Shown: positions 23,496-30,929 of the stretch, one piece after another
Numbering within the stretch: the first letter of the stretch is position 1
How the letters are laid out: each line of letters starts with the position of its first letter
Assembly (NCBI RefSeq): GCF_002086155.1
Contig: NZ_MVHE01000057.1
Span: 1-32,773, forward strand
Direction: 5' to 3'
Length of the DNA: 32,773 bases
Source: Mycobacterium angelicum
Lineage (GTDB): Bacteria > Actinomycetota > Actinomycetes > Mycobacteriales > Mycobacteriaceae
Made by a program: the position numbers and the translations under genes
The notes under the pieces: generated by a model
Told to the model about the DNA's origin: nothing
The model's database searches: none
Seen by the model: the letters and a program-made list of their open reading frames with translations, nothing else

Positions 23496-24661
23496 AAGCC
23501 ACCGTGTGGGCGGGACGCAATAGCGTTGAGGTGCAGACTGTTCCAGACCCGGCCATCCTCAACGACCGCGACGCCATCGTCCGCATCACCTCGACGGCGA
23601 TCTGCGGTTCGGACCTGCATCTCTACGACGGCTACATCCCCACCGTGAAGCACGGCGACGTCCTCGGTCACGAGTTCATGGGCGAGGTCGTCGAAGTCGG
23701 CAGGGGGGTAGGCAATTTGGCGATCGGCGATCGGGTCGTGGTGCCGTTCCCGATCGCATGCGGTGCCTGCTCAGCCTGTGACCGGGAGCTGTATTCGCTG
23801 TGCGAGAACTCCAACCCCAACGCCGGCATGGCTGAGAAACTCATGGGCCACTCTCCGGCGGGGCTGTTCGGCTATTCCCATATGCTGGGCGGTTTCGCCG
23901 GGGGGCAAGCCGAATACGCGCGTGTCCCGTTCGCCGACGTAGGTCCGCTCAAGATCGACGACGACCTCACCGACGACCAGGCGCTGTTCTTGTCCGACAT
24001 CCTGCCGACCGGCTACATGGGCGCCGAGATGTGCGACATCAAATCCGGTGACATCGTGGCGGTATGGGGCGCCGGGCCGGTGGGCCTGTTCGCGATAATG
24101 AGCGCCTATCTCCTCGGGGCTGCCAAAGTCATTGCCATCGACCAGGTTCCGTATCGGCTGGAGCTGGCCCGAAACATCGGCGCGACGACCATCAACTTTG
24201 CCGAAACCTCGGTACTCGGCGAACTGCGCGATATGACTGCCGGGCGCGGGCCGGATCACTGTATCGACGCGGTGGGTATGGAGGCCCGCAACGGCACCGC
24301 GGTCGTCGACGCCTACGACCGGGTCAAGCAAGCGGTGCGATTGGAAACCGAACGGCCTCATGCACTTCGGGAAGCTTTGATGAGCTGCCGCAACGGCGGC
24401 ACCGTTTCCATCGTCGGCGTCTACGGCGGTATGATGGACAAATTCCCGATTGGCGCGCTGATGAACCGGTCCTTGACCATCAAGGCCGGCCAGTGCCACG
24501 TGCAACGCTACATGCGGCCCCTGCTGGACCGGATCCGCAACGGCGAGATCGACCCGACGGTGATCATCAGCCATCACTTGCAGCTTGACCAGGCCCCGCA
24601 CGGGTACGAGATCTTCAAACACAAGCAGGACAGCTGCACCAAAGTCGTTCTCAATCCGTAA
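23492..24661 (+). CDS. Zinc-dependent alcohol dehydrogenase (formaldehyde dehydrogenase-like)
   Basis: A 389-residue medium-chain dehydrogenase. Catalytic zinc ligands are Cys38 (ICGSDLH) and His60-Glu61 (GHEFMGEV). The structural zinc site is CGACSACDRELYSLC with Cys90, 93, 96 and 104. The Rossmann motif is VWGAGPVGLFA. The insert around LMGHSPAGLFGYSHMLGGFAGGQAEY and overall length place it with the glutathione-independent formaldehyde-dehydrogenase-like branch. Its aldehyde or alcohol substrate is not known. ATG 23492 overlaps the SRPBCC stop and follows aaggga (about 23478-23484). It is followed after 12 nt by the PfpI gene. Confidence 0.9.
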   Translation: MKATVWAGRNSVEVQTVPDPAILNDRDAIVRITSTAICGSDLHLYDGYIPTVKHGDVLGHEFMGEVVEVGRGVGNLAIGDRVVVPFPIACGACSACDRELYSLCENSNPNAGMAEKLMGHSPAGLFGYSHMLGGFAGGQAEYARVPFADVGPLKIDDDLTDDQALFLSDILPTGYMGAEMCDIKSGDIVAVWGAGPVGLFAIMSAYLLGAAKVIAIDQVPYRLELARNIGATTINFAETSVLGELRDMTAGRGPDHCIDAVGMEARNGTAVVDAYDRVKQAVRLETERPHALREALMSCRNGGTVSIVGVYGGMMDKFPIGALMNRSLTIKAGQCHVQRYMRPLLDRIRNGEIDPTVIISHHLQLDQAPHGYEIFKHKQDSCTKVVLNP

Positions 24662-24673
24662 AGGAGCACAACG

Positions 24674-25228
24674 ATGTCAAATGAATTGCAAGGCAAGAAG
24701 ATTGCAATCCTGGCTGCCGACGGTGTGGAGAAGGTCGAACTGGAGCAGCCGCGCGAGGCGCTGAGCCGCGCGGGCGCCCAGGTCGAGGTGCTGTCCCTGG
24801 AGTCGGGGGAGATCCAGGCGCGCAATCACGATCTCGAACCCGCCGGGACCTTCGCCGTCGATCGCAAGGTATCGGAGGCCGCGGTCGACGAATTCGACGG
24901 ACTGCTGCTGCCGGGGGGCACCGTGAACCCGGACAAGCTGCGAAAGGACAAGTCGGCGGTATCGTTCGTGCGCGATTTCGTCGACTCCAAGAAGCCGGTC
25001 GCCGCGATCTGTCACGGCCCGTGGACGCTGGTGGAGGCCGGTGTGGTGGCCGGGCGAAAGATGACCTGTTACCCCAGCATTCGCACCGACCTGCGCAACG
25101 CGGGTGCCCACGTGCTGGACGAGGAAGTCGTGGTCGACGGCAACTTGATCACCAGCCGCTCGCCGGCCGATCTCCCCGCCTTCTGCCAGGAGATCATCCA
25201 CCAATACGCCCGTACCACTACCGCCTAG
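24674..25228 (+). CDS. DJ-1/PfpI family protein (class I glutamine-amidotransferase-like)
   Basis: A 184-residue protein of the DJ-1/PfpI superfamily. The nucleophile elbow is AAICHGPWTL with Cys113 and His114; an acidic residue near the N-terminus (GVEKVELEQP) fits the usual Glu partner. LLLPGGTVNPDKLR and ITSRSPADLPAFCQEI complete the family pattern. Members include glyoxalase III/deglycase and proteases; the activity here is not determined, but pairing with an aldehyde-type dehydrogenase suggests carbonyl stress. A ribosome site (aaaggag, 24660-24666) precedes ATG 24674. Third gene of the likely SigF operon. Confidence 0.88.
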   Translation: MSNELQGKKIAILAADGVEKVELEQPREALSRAGAQVEVLSLESGEIQARNHDLEPAGTFAVDRKVSEAAVDEFDGLLLPGGTVNPDKLRKDKSAVSFVRDFVDSKKPVAAICHGPWTLVEAGVVAGRKMTCYPSIRTDLRNAGAHVLDEEVVVDGNLITSRSPADLPAFCQEIIHQYARTTTA

Positions 25229-25256
25229 CAGCGACAGCATTCACAAGCCAGATTCG

Positions 25257-25282
25257 GTTTCAACCCATCGGTTTGCGGGCAT
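25257..25282 (+). promoter_or_regulatory. SigF-like promoter with one mismatch (GTTT-N16-GGGCAT)
   Basis: GGTTT ends at 25260 and GGGCAT spans 25277-25282 with a 16-nt spacer. It differs from the SigF consensus by C for T in the -10 box. A GCCGTG/CACGGC hairpin (25295-25311) lies in the would-be leader of the HemK2-CDGSH pair. Confidence 0.4.
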
Positions 25283-25331
25283 TAGACAGGCCAAGCCGTG
25301 ACCGCCACGGCGGAATGGCGAAAGGCCCACG

Positions 25332-26021
25332 TTGACTTCGACGTATCCAATCACGGACGGCACCTGGTCGCGGGACCAGCAAGACAAGGTGTATTTGCCG
25401 CAAGAGGATTCGCGCCTGCTGGTCGACACGATGGAACGTACCGCTGTCATCACCGGTAGGCGGGTGCTCGACCTGTGCACGGGAAGCGGCTTCGTCGCGA
25501 TCGCTGCCGCCGAACTGGGCTGTGCCAGCGTCACCGCCTTCGACATCTGCCCGCACGCGGTGCGCAACTCCCGCAGCAACGCCGCCGTTGCCGGTGTCGA
25601 TGTCGATGTCCGCCGGGGGTCCTGGATCGCCGCACTGAATTGCACCCCGTTCGACGTGGTGGTGTCCAACCCGCCGTATGTGCCCACCCCGCCCGACGAA
25701 TACCTCGAAACACCGGGCCCCTCGTGGGCCTGGAACGCCGGGACCGACGGGCGGCTGATCCTGGATCCACTGTGCGAGTCGGCCGCTAAACTGTTGCGCG
25801 ACAACGGAACCATGCTGTTGGTCCAGTCGGCGTTCGCCGGCGTGCAGGAGTCGCTGGACGCCCTGCGGGCCGGCGGCTTGGACGCCGAGGTGATTGCGAC
25901 CCAGTGGATACCCTTTGGCCCGGTCCTGTCAGCGCGCGCAGAATGGCTGGAAGAGACGGGCCGACTGGCGCGCGGCTGTCGCGAGGAGGAACTTGTGGTG
26001 ATACGGGCAGACAAACCATGA
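25332..26021 (+). CDS. HemK2/PrmC-like SAM-dependent methyltransferase
   Basis: A 229-residue N5-glutamine-type methyltransferase. The SAM motif VLDLCTGSGFVAIAA is at 45-59 and the diagnostic NPPY tetrad at 113-116 (VSNPPYVPT), as in release-factor methyltransferases. It lacks the N-terminal PrmC domain, so it is nearer the short HemK2/Mtq2 branch. The target protein is unknown. The start is TTG 25332 (MTSTYPITDGTW), with aaagg about 7 nt upstream. Its stop overlaps the CDGSH gene (ATGA), so the two are coupled. Confidence 0.85.
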   Translation: MTSTYPITDGTWSRDQQDKVYLPQEDSRLLVDTMERTAVITGRRVLDLCTGSGFVAIAAAELGCASVTAFDICPHAVRNSRSNAAVAGVDVDVRRGSWIAALNCTPFDVVVSNPPYVPTPPDEYLETPGPSWAWNAGTDGRLILDPLCESAAKLLRDNGTMLLVQSAFAGVQESLDALRAGGLDAEVIATQWIPFGPVLSARAEWLEETGRLARGCREEELVVIRADKP

Positions 26022-26224
26022 CCACCACCCGGGTCCAGGTGGTTCCCAACGGCCCGGTCCTGGTTTCCGGACCGGTGCAAATCGAGATGCCCGACGGCAA
26101 GGTCGTTGAGTCCGACCGGTTCATGGTCGCAATCTGCACCTGCCGTCGGAGCAAGGAATATCCGCTGTGCGACACCAGCCACCGCCGCTGCCGGCCGAGC
26201 CGAAGCAAGCTCTCAAAAAGCTAA
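26018..26224 (+). CDS. CDGSH-type [2Fe-2S] iron-sulfur protein
   Basis: A 68-residue protein. The C-X-C-X2-S-X3-P-X-C-D-X2-H cluster motif is complete: Cys40, Cys42, Cys51 and His55 in CTCRRSKEYPLCDTSH. The usual DGSH reads DTSH here. CDGSH proteins carry a redox-active, labile [2Fe-2S] cluster and can act as electron carriers. The C-terminus is basic. ATG 26018 overlaps the methyltransferase stop. Its TAA overlaps the TAG of the convergent iron-enzyme gene in CTAA (26221-26224). A partner role for that enzyme is plausible but unproven. Confidence 0.85.
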   Translation: MTTTRVQVVPNGPVLVSGPVQIEMPDGKVVESDRFMVAICTCRRSKEYPLCDTSHRRCRPSRSKLSKS

Positions 26225-27240
26225 AGCAAGGGCTCCCGTAGCGACGAACGCCCCGCCTCCCACGACCGAATCATGTGGTCTGCCAAGCGGTTTTCCACGA
26301 CGGCGTGCGCACGCATCCCGAATACCACGTCGTTTTCGAGGTGTGGTTCTCTGGCCAGCAGATCACCGACCACGCTGCGGCGCACCACTTGTTCGTGCAC
26401 CGCGTCGGCTTCGACGTGCTCGCTGTAGAAGGTGACGCAGTCCGGTGGTGCGTTCAGCCGGCGCAGGGCATCGACCATGCGGCGCGACCCCGGGGGCGAG
26501 GTGATCTCCGTGGCCGCGAAGTGTCCGATCGCGGCGCCGCGCAAATGGCGGTGCAGGCCGAACATCGACATGATGTTCACCACTGCCAGCGCTTCGGCCG
26601 GCACGATGCCCAGATACGCCAGATAGGTCGAATCCAGCCCCGCGGCGTCCAGCAGATTAGCGAAAAGCTGCTGGTGTACGCGCGCACCGTGGCCGGCGCC
26701 GTATTCGTCGAACTCGACCGCGACGAACGCGGCTTTTGCGCCCCCGATCAAGCGCGGAATCGCCCACGCGTGCGGATCGCCCTCTTTGAGGTGATACAGC
26801 GATCGGTGCACCAGGTATTCGCGCATCTGTTCCCACGTGCCGGTATCGCGCAGGTGGTAGGACGGGCCGGTGCCCTCGGCGGGCTCGATTGAGAGCGTTT
26901 CCATTTCGGCTTCCGCCGTGTGGTGCGCTTCGACGGGTCCTACATCGCGGTGCACGGCGGCCAGGAAGGCCCGCTCGAGTTCGGCGCGCAACTGCAGCAG
27001 CGCGGGATTCCACTCCCAGGTGGGGTCCACCCCGGAAAATCCGCGATAGTGCAGCTCATAGCACATGTAGAGGGCCAGTTGCAGGTCAAGCCCATACGGA
27101 TCGACGTCGCGTACCGGAGCGGCGATGCGGGCGAACTGGTCGTGCGGGGCGGGCCCGTTCAGCGCGTGGCGGACGGCGATCGACAAGGGTCCGTACCCCT
27201 CCGGCAGGGCAGGCTCTATCGAGATCGATGCGCGAGTCAC
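26221..27240 (-). CDS. Iron-containing redox enzyme, haem-oxygenase-like fold
   Basis: A 339-residue all-helical protein of the haem-oxygenase-like (Haem_oxygenas_2) superfamily, which includes diiron oxidases. The recognisable core runs from about 140 to 325. Candidate metal ligands are in EFDEYGAGHGARVH (Glu176/Glu179, His184), NIMSMFGLHRHLRGAAIGHFAATE and YSEHVEADAVHEQVV (Glu277, His282). The substrate is unknown. GTG 27240 (MTRASISIEP) is used; aggagggg lies about 10 nt upstream and coincides with a SigF-like -10 box. It is downstream of the phosphatase-kinase gene by 27 nt and converges on the CDGSH gene. Confidence 0.8.
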   Translation of the reverse strand: MTRASISIEPALPEGYGPLSIAVRHALNGPAPHDQFARIAAPVRDVDPYGLDLQLALYMCYELHYRGFSGVDPTWEWNPALLQLRAELERAFLAAVHRDVGPVEAHHTAEAEMETLSIEPAEGTGPSYHLRDTGTWEQMREYLVHRSLYHLKEGDPHAWAIPRLIGGAKAAFVAVEFDEYGAGHGARVHQQLFANLLDAAGLDSTYLAYLGIVPAEALAVVNIMSMFGLHRHLRGAAIGHFAATEITSPPGSRRMVDALRRLNAPPDCVTFYSEHVEADAVHEQVVRRSVVGDLLAREPHLENDVVFGMRAHAVVENRLADHMIRSWEAGRSSLREPLL

Positions 27241-27248
27241 GTCCGTGT

Positions 27249-27273
27249 GTACCCCTCCTGCACCCGATCAAAC
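27249..27273 (-). promoter_or_regulatory. SigF-like promoter (GTTT-N15-GGGTAC), minus strand
   Basis: Read on the minus strand, GTTT (27273-27270) is followed by 15 nt and GGGTAC (27254-27249). Only the last -10 base differs from consensus. It overlaps the stop of the stressosome operon's last gene and would start RNA almost at the GTG of the iron-enzyme gene. The -10 box also overlaps a purine-rich ribosome-like site, so the match may have another cause. Confidence 0.45.
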
Positions 27274-29490
27274 TGCCGGGACGGTGGAGCCCGCCACCCG
27301 GAAGGTCACATCGATAGTGGTTCCGTTCTCGGTATTTTCGACTTCCACCGTGTTACTGATGGCCCTGACCAGGGGCAGGCCGCGGCCGCTGTTGCCCGGA
27401 TTGACCGCCGGTGTCTTCCACGAGCCGGAATCCACGATCCGCGCATGGATCTCGCCGTCGACGGCCTTTGCCTCGAGCAGCATGGTGCCGACATCGTGTC
27501 CGCGATAGGCGTGCTCGACGCAGTTGGTGCAGGCTTCGCTGATGACGAGCACGATGTCGGTCGCGTGTTCGTCCGGGACTTCGGCGGCCTTCAACCACGA
27601 GGTGAGCTCACGCCGCAACGGCGCCAATTGCTCTGCATGAGCGTCGGTTTCGATACGCAGCGGCCCCAGTTGGTGCCGGTACACCACCATGGCGACGTCG
27701 TCGTCATAGCCGCCCAGCGGAGCCAACTGGTTCAGCACCGCATCCGCGACATCGCTGATCGGCAAGTGATTGCTTTCCAACAGAACCTCCGCGACGCGGT
27801 CCAGACCCTTGTCGATCGACTCGTGTTTCCGCTCCACCAGCCCGTCGGTGAACAACATGAGCGTTGAGCCGGGCCGCAGCGTTTTGGCTGCCTGCGGACG
27901 AGTTTCGTTGCGGCGCACGGCAAGTGGTACCGATGAGGCATCGGTCAGCAACTGCGTCCCAGACCCGGCGCTCGCGAGAACGGCGGGCATGTGCCCGGCA
28001 TTGCTGTATTCCAGTACCCCGGACCGGGTGTCCAGAATGGCCAGAAAAACCGTGGTGCAGTAGGCATCTGGAATGAGCGATGCGGCCGCGTCGAGCTGTT
28101 CGAGTAACAGCGCGGGTTTCGCGCCGGTGATCAGCAGCGCGCGGGCCGAGCTGCGCAGCTGGCCCATGATGGCCGCCGCGGGCAATCCCCGGCCCACACA
28201 GTCGCCCACCACGATGCCGATCCGGTGATCGTCGATGGGCAACACGTCATACCAGTCGCCGCCGATCTCCAGCGGTGGAACGGCGGGCTCATAGCGAACG
28301 GCGAATCCCGGCGGCGGTTCCATCGGCGGCAGCAGCGCACGCTGCAACGTCAGGGAGGTCACGCGGGCGCTCTCGAACTGGCGGACATGCTGGATCGCCA
28401 GGCTGAGGTGCCCGATGAGCACGGTGACCAGCAGCCGGTCCTCGGCGGTCACCCACCGCGGCACGCCAAGCTCGAGCCACAGGGCCACATCGCCGGTGCC
28501 GGACAGCACCGCGACCAGACCCTTGGCCTTACCCGGGGCTTCCGGCCACTCGACGGTTCTGGCCGTCAGCGGCAGTTGATGGCGCGCGTCTTGAAATGTC
28601 TGGCGCAGCAACGGATCCAGGGTGCGCCACGGCGATTCGCCGGGCTCGTCGGCGATCTGGACGATCGGCTCGCCGTCGCCCGGTGGCCACATGGCTAAGA
28701 CGACACTGCCCACATCTACGGCCGTGCGGCATTCGTCGAGCGTGATCGACAGCACCTCTGCCACGCTCTTGGCGACGCCGACGGCCGTGGCAAGCCGCAG
28801 CACCGCGCTTTCGCGTGCCGCGAAAGCGCGTTCGGCGGTGATGTCGCGAACGGTTCCCACGTACACGTCGAGATCGGCGCCGGGCCCGGTGACCGCGTTG
28901 ATGCTCACCGTCACCCAGGCCAGATGGCCGTCGCGATGCCGGATCGGTGTCTCGTACTGGGAGCTGCCCTCCTGCCGGACCCGCCGCTGTTCCTGCATCG
29001 CGGTCGTCTTGTCGACCAGCCACGGGTGGGGCCATTCGTAGGGCAGATCTTCCGCGGAATACCCGAGTATGTCGGCGAAGGCGTTGTTTATCTCGACGAC
29101 CGCGCCGTCGTGGTCGGCGACGAAAAAACCCTCCTGCAGGGAATTCACCAGGGCGGTGCGGAACTTGTCGCGATCGGCGAGATCCTCGGCGCGGGCCCGT
29201 TCTTCGGCGTATCGGCGGGTGCCGTCCAGGAATCCGCGGGTCGCCACATCGAGTGCGGCCAATGTCTGCAGCAAAAATTCCAGCGCGGCAGGCGCATCGA
29301 CCTGAGAGGTCTTGGCGAGGTTGTCGACCGTATGGAAGTGGGCCTCGATGATGTCGAGCATGCTGATCTGTTCCAGCAGCGCGCGGCGGCCCAGTTCGTG
29401 GCCGGCGGCCAGATAGTCCTCACCGCGCGCGTCGAGGTAGCCGTTGAGCGTGGCGATGTACTGGTCGCGGAATTCGTCTGTGCTGGTCAT
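27268..29490 (-). CDS. RsbU_N-PAS-GAF-PP2C (SpoIIE)-HATPase fusion, stress phosphatase/anti-sigma-type kinase
   Basis: A 740-residue multidomain signalling protein. Residues 1-95 are a helical RsbU N-terminal-like domain, the docking site for RsbT in Bacillus. A PAS domain is at about 112-220 (GFFVADHDGAVVEINNAFADILGY), a GAF-type domain at 228-372, and a SpoIIE/PP2C phosphatase at 385-608 with metal-binding Asp412, Asp430, Asp549 and Asp597/598 (GGDWYD, GDCVGRG, FTDGLVE, GYDDDVA). An RsbW-like HATPase is at 612-735 (Glu652/Asn656 N-box in SEACTNCVEH, GRGLPLV). It would dephosphorylate, and might also phosphorylate, STAS anti-anti-sigma proteins such as RsfB. ATG 29490 overlaps the upstream stop; the longer open frame upstream is antisense-like and rejected. 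Confidence 0.9.
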   Translation of the reverse strand: MTSTDEFRDQYIATLNGYLDARGEDYLAAGHELGRRALLEQISMLDIIEAHFHTVDNLAKTSQVDAPAALEFLLQTLAALDVATRGFLDGTRRYAEERARAEDLADRDKFRTALVNSLQEGFFVADHDGAVVEINNAFADILGYSAEDLPYEWPHPWLVDKTTAMQEQRRVRQEGSSQYETPIRHRDGHLAWVTVSINAVTGPGADLDVYVGTVRDITAERAFAARESAVLRLATAVGVAKSVAEVLSITLDECRTAVDVGSVVLAMWPPGDGEPIVQIADEPGESPWRTLDPLLRQTFQDARHQLPLTARTVEWPEAPGKAKGLVAVLSGTGDVALWLELGVPRWVTAEDRLLVTVLIGHLSLAIQHVRQFESARVTSLTLQRALLPPMEPPPGFAVRYEPAVPPLEIGGDWYDVLPIDDHRIGIVVGDCVGRGLPAAAIMGQLRSSARALLITGAKPALLLEQLDAAASLIPDAYCTTVFLAILDTRSGVLEYSNAGHMPAVLASAGSGTQLLTDASSVPLAVRRNETRPQAAKTLRPGSTLMLFTDGLVERKHESIDKGLDRVAEVLLESNHLPISDVADAVLNQLAPLGGYDDDVAMVVYRHQLGPLRIETDAHAEQLAPLRRELTSWLKAAEVPDEHATDIVLVISEACTNCVEHAYRGHDVGTMLLEAKAVDGEIHARIVDSGSWKTPAVNPGNSGRGLPLVRAISNTVEVENTENGTTIDVTFRVAGSTVPAV

Positions 29491-30113
29491 CGCGAGCTGC
29501 CTCGGTGACGCGCGGTGAGCACCAGCGCGTCGTCGGTCTCTTTGGCGTGCTTGGTCAGGATGTGGTCGGCGATGTCCTTTGCCGAGGCGGCGAAGTCGAT
29601 GTGGTCGAGGTGGTCCTCGGTGATGCCGTCGCTGGCGATCACCATCAGATCGCCGGTGCGTGTCGAAACCACTTGTGCGGGTGTGATTTCCGGTATTCGA
29701 TAGCCGACGATTCCACCGGTGAGGCGGGCGGAGGAGCGGAGCTGGATGCCGGTTGCCGCCTTGGCCACCAGGTTGGCGGTGACGTTTCCGATTCCGGTCC
29801 AGCTCAGCCGGCCGGTGTCGAAGTCGATGCGCGCCAAGGTCATTGCCACACCCCGGGTGCCGCCGAGCATGCGGTGGCAGAGCTGGACCAGCACCTCGAC
29901 CCGCTCGCTGCGGGCACTGCGGAGCGCGTCCAAGGCGGTCAGCGCGGCGGTCGCGGCGGCCGGTCCGTGCCCGAGCCCGTCGAGCACTCCGAACAGTGCG
30001 GAAGTGTCGTCGACGCCCACCGCGATCGCCTGGTCGCCACAGACAAGCTCGCCCGGTCGTGGGCGACTCGCGATCGCCCACTCGATCGGCCCCAGCTTGC
30101 CGTGATCACGCAC
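29487..30113 (-). CDS. Single-domain PP2C phosphatase (RsbX/SpoIIE-like)
   Basis: A 208-residue protein that is almost only a PP2C/SpoIIE-type domain. Metal-ligand-type motifs are GDQAIAVGVDD, FGVLDGLGHGPAAA and LMVIASDGITEDHLD. The position after RsbR-RsbS-RsbT matches RsbX of Bacillus, which resets the stressosome by dephosphorylating RsbS and RsbR. GTG 30113 is used, overlapping the rsbT stop by 8 nt; its stop overlaps the fusion gene as ATGA. No sensor domain is attached, so it is probably constitutive. Confidence 0.85.
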   Translation of the reverse strand: MRDHGKLGPIEWAIASRPRPGELVCGDQAIAVGVDDTSALFGVLDGLGHGPAAATAALTALDALRSARSERVEVLVQLCHRMLGGTRGVAMTLARIDFDTGRLSWTGIGNVTANLVAKAATGIQLRSSARLTGGIVGYRIPEITPAQVVSTRTGDLMVIASDGITEDHLDHIDFAASAKDIADHILTKHAKETDDALVLTARHRGSSR

Positions 30114-30516
30114 GGGCCGGTACCCATTTCCACATTTCGATGATCGTCCCTTGGCCCAGTGCGGATTTCACGATCAGCCGGTCCATCAGGCGCCGGGCAC
30201 CGGGCAGGCCCAGCCCGAGGCCGCGGCCGGTGGAGTACCCGTCTTCGAGTGCGCGCTCGATATCGGCGATGCCGGGACCGTCGTCCTCGGCGCGCACCAC
30301 CAGCGCCTTGCGACCCTCCCGATCCCCGACGCCGACCGAAACCTCGCCGCGCCCGGCGTAACTGGTGATGTTGCGGGCGACTTCGGAGATCGCGGTCGCG
30401 ATCATGGTGACGTCGGTCAGCGAAAAGCCGAGATCCAGCGCGAGCTGATGTCCGGCTTTGCGGGCGGCGACAATGTCGTCGGGATTGCCTATGACGACCA
30501 CGATGTCATCCGGCAC
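30106..30516 (-). CDS. rsbT: RsbT-like serine kinase (HATPase), stressosome switch
   Basis: A 136-residue GHKL-type kinase resembling Bacillus RsbT (133 aa) along its whole length: DIVAARKAGHQLALDLGF, the N-box TAISEVARNITSYAGRG (Glu45, Asn49), EDDGPGIADIERALEDGYSTGRGLGLGLPGARRLMD and a final MWKWV. In the known system RsbT is held by RsbS, phosphorylates RsbS/RsbR on stress, leaves, and activates an RsbU phosphatase, here probably the fusion protein encoded downstream. GTG 30516 (VPDDIVVVIG) gives the family length and overlaps rsbS by 11 nt; upstream starts would overlap rsbS far more. Confidence 0.9.
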   Translation of the reverse strand: MPDDIVVVIGNPDDIVAARKAGHQLALDLGFSLTDVTMIATAISEVARNITSYAGRGEVSVGVGDREGRKALVVRAEDDGPGIADIERALEDGYSTGRGLGLGLPGARRLMDRLIVKSALGQGTIIEMWKWVPARA

Positions 30517-30895
30517 CGTCGCGCCCGATCGCTGATTTGCCTGCTCCCGGTTGACGATTGAGCAGGGCAATGCCCTCTTCCAGGTCCAGCGCGGTATTCA
30601 TGTCGTCGAATGTCAGGCCCAGTTGAACCATCGCGAAGGCCACCTCCGGCTGCAGCCCCACGATCACCGTCTCGGCACCGCGCAGCCGGGTCATGTGGGC
30701 GATGGTGCGCAGCGACCGGGCGGCGAACGAGTCCATCACGTCGATGGCGGTGACGTCGACGATGATGCCCTGCGCCCGGAACCGGCTGACGCGCTCCATG
30801 AGTTCGTACCGGAGCCGTTCGGTGTCGGAGTCGGTGAGCGCAGCCTGCACCGAGGCGATGAGAAAGGCGCCTTGCTTCAAGATTGGTACTGGCAT
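30506..30895 (-). CDS. rsbS: RsbS-like STAS protein, stressosome scaffold
   Basis: A single STAS domain of 129 residues beginning MPVPILKQGAFLIASVQAAL. The phosphorylation site matches Bacillus RsbS Ser59: Ser56 in IDVMDSFAARSLR. LRGAETVIVGLQPEVAFAMVQLGL follows as in RsbS. It should form the core of the stressosome with RsbR and hold RsbT. ATG 30895 lies 35 nt after the rsbR stop. The last 15 residues (GAGKSAIGRDGAG) extend beyond the usual domain and overlap the rsbT start. Confidence 0.9.
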   Translation of the reverse strand: MPVPILKQGAFLIASVQAALTDSDTERLRYELMERVSRFRAQGIIVDVTAIDVMDSFAARSLRTIAHMTRLRGAETVIVGLQPEVAFAMVQLGLTFDDMNTALDLEEGIALLNRQPGAGKSAIGRDGAG

Positions 30896-30929
30896 GGTGT
30901 GCTCGCGTCGGTCGTGCGGTCGCGTTCCT

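Noticed and set aside
29491..30081. N-terminal extension of the phosphatase-kinase fusion
   Set aside because: The extra residues are Arg/Gly-rich and coincide out of frame with the PP2C gene; the ATG at 29490 overlaps the upstream stop as in the rest of the operon.
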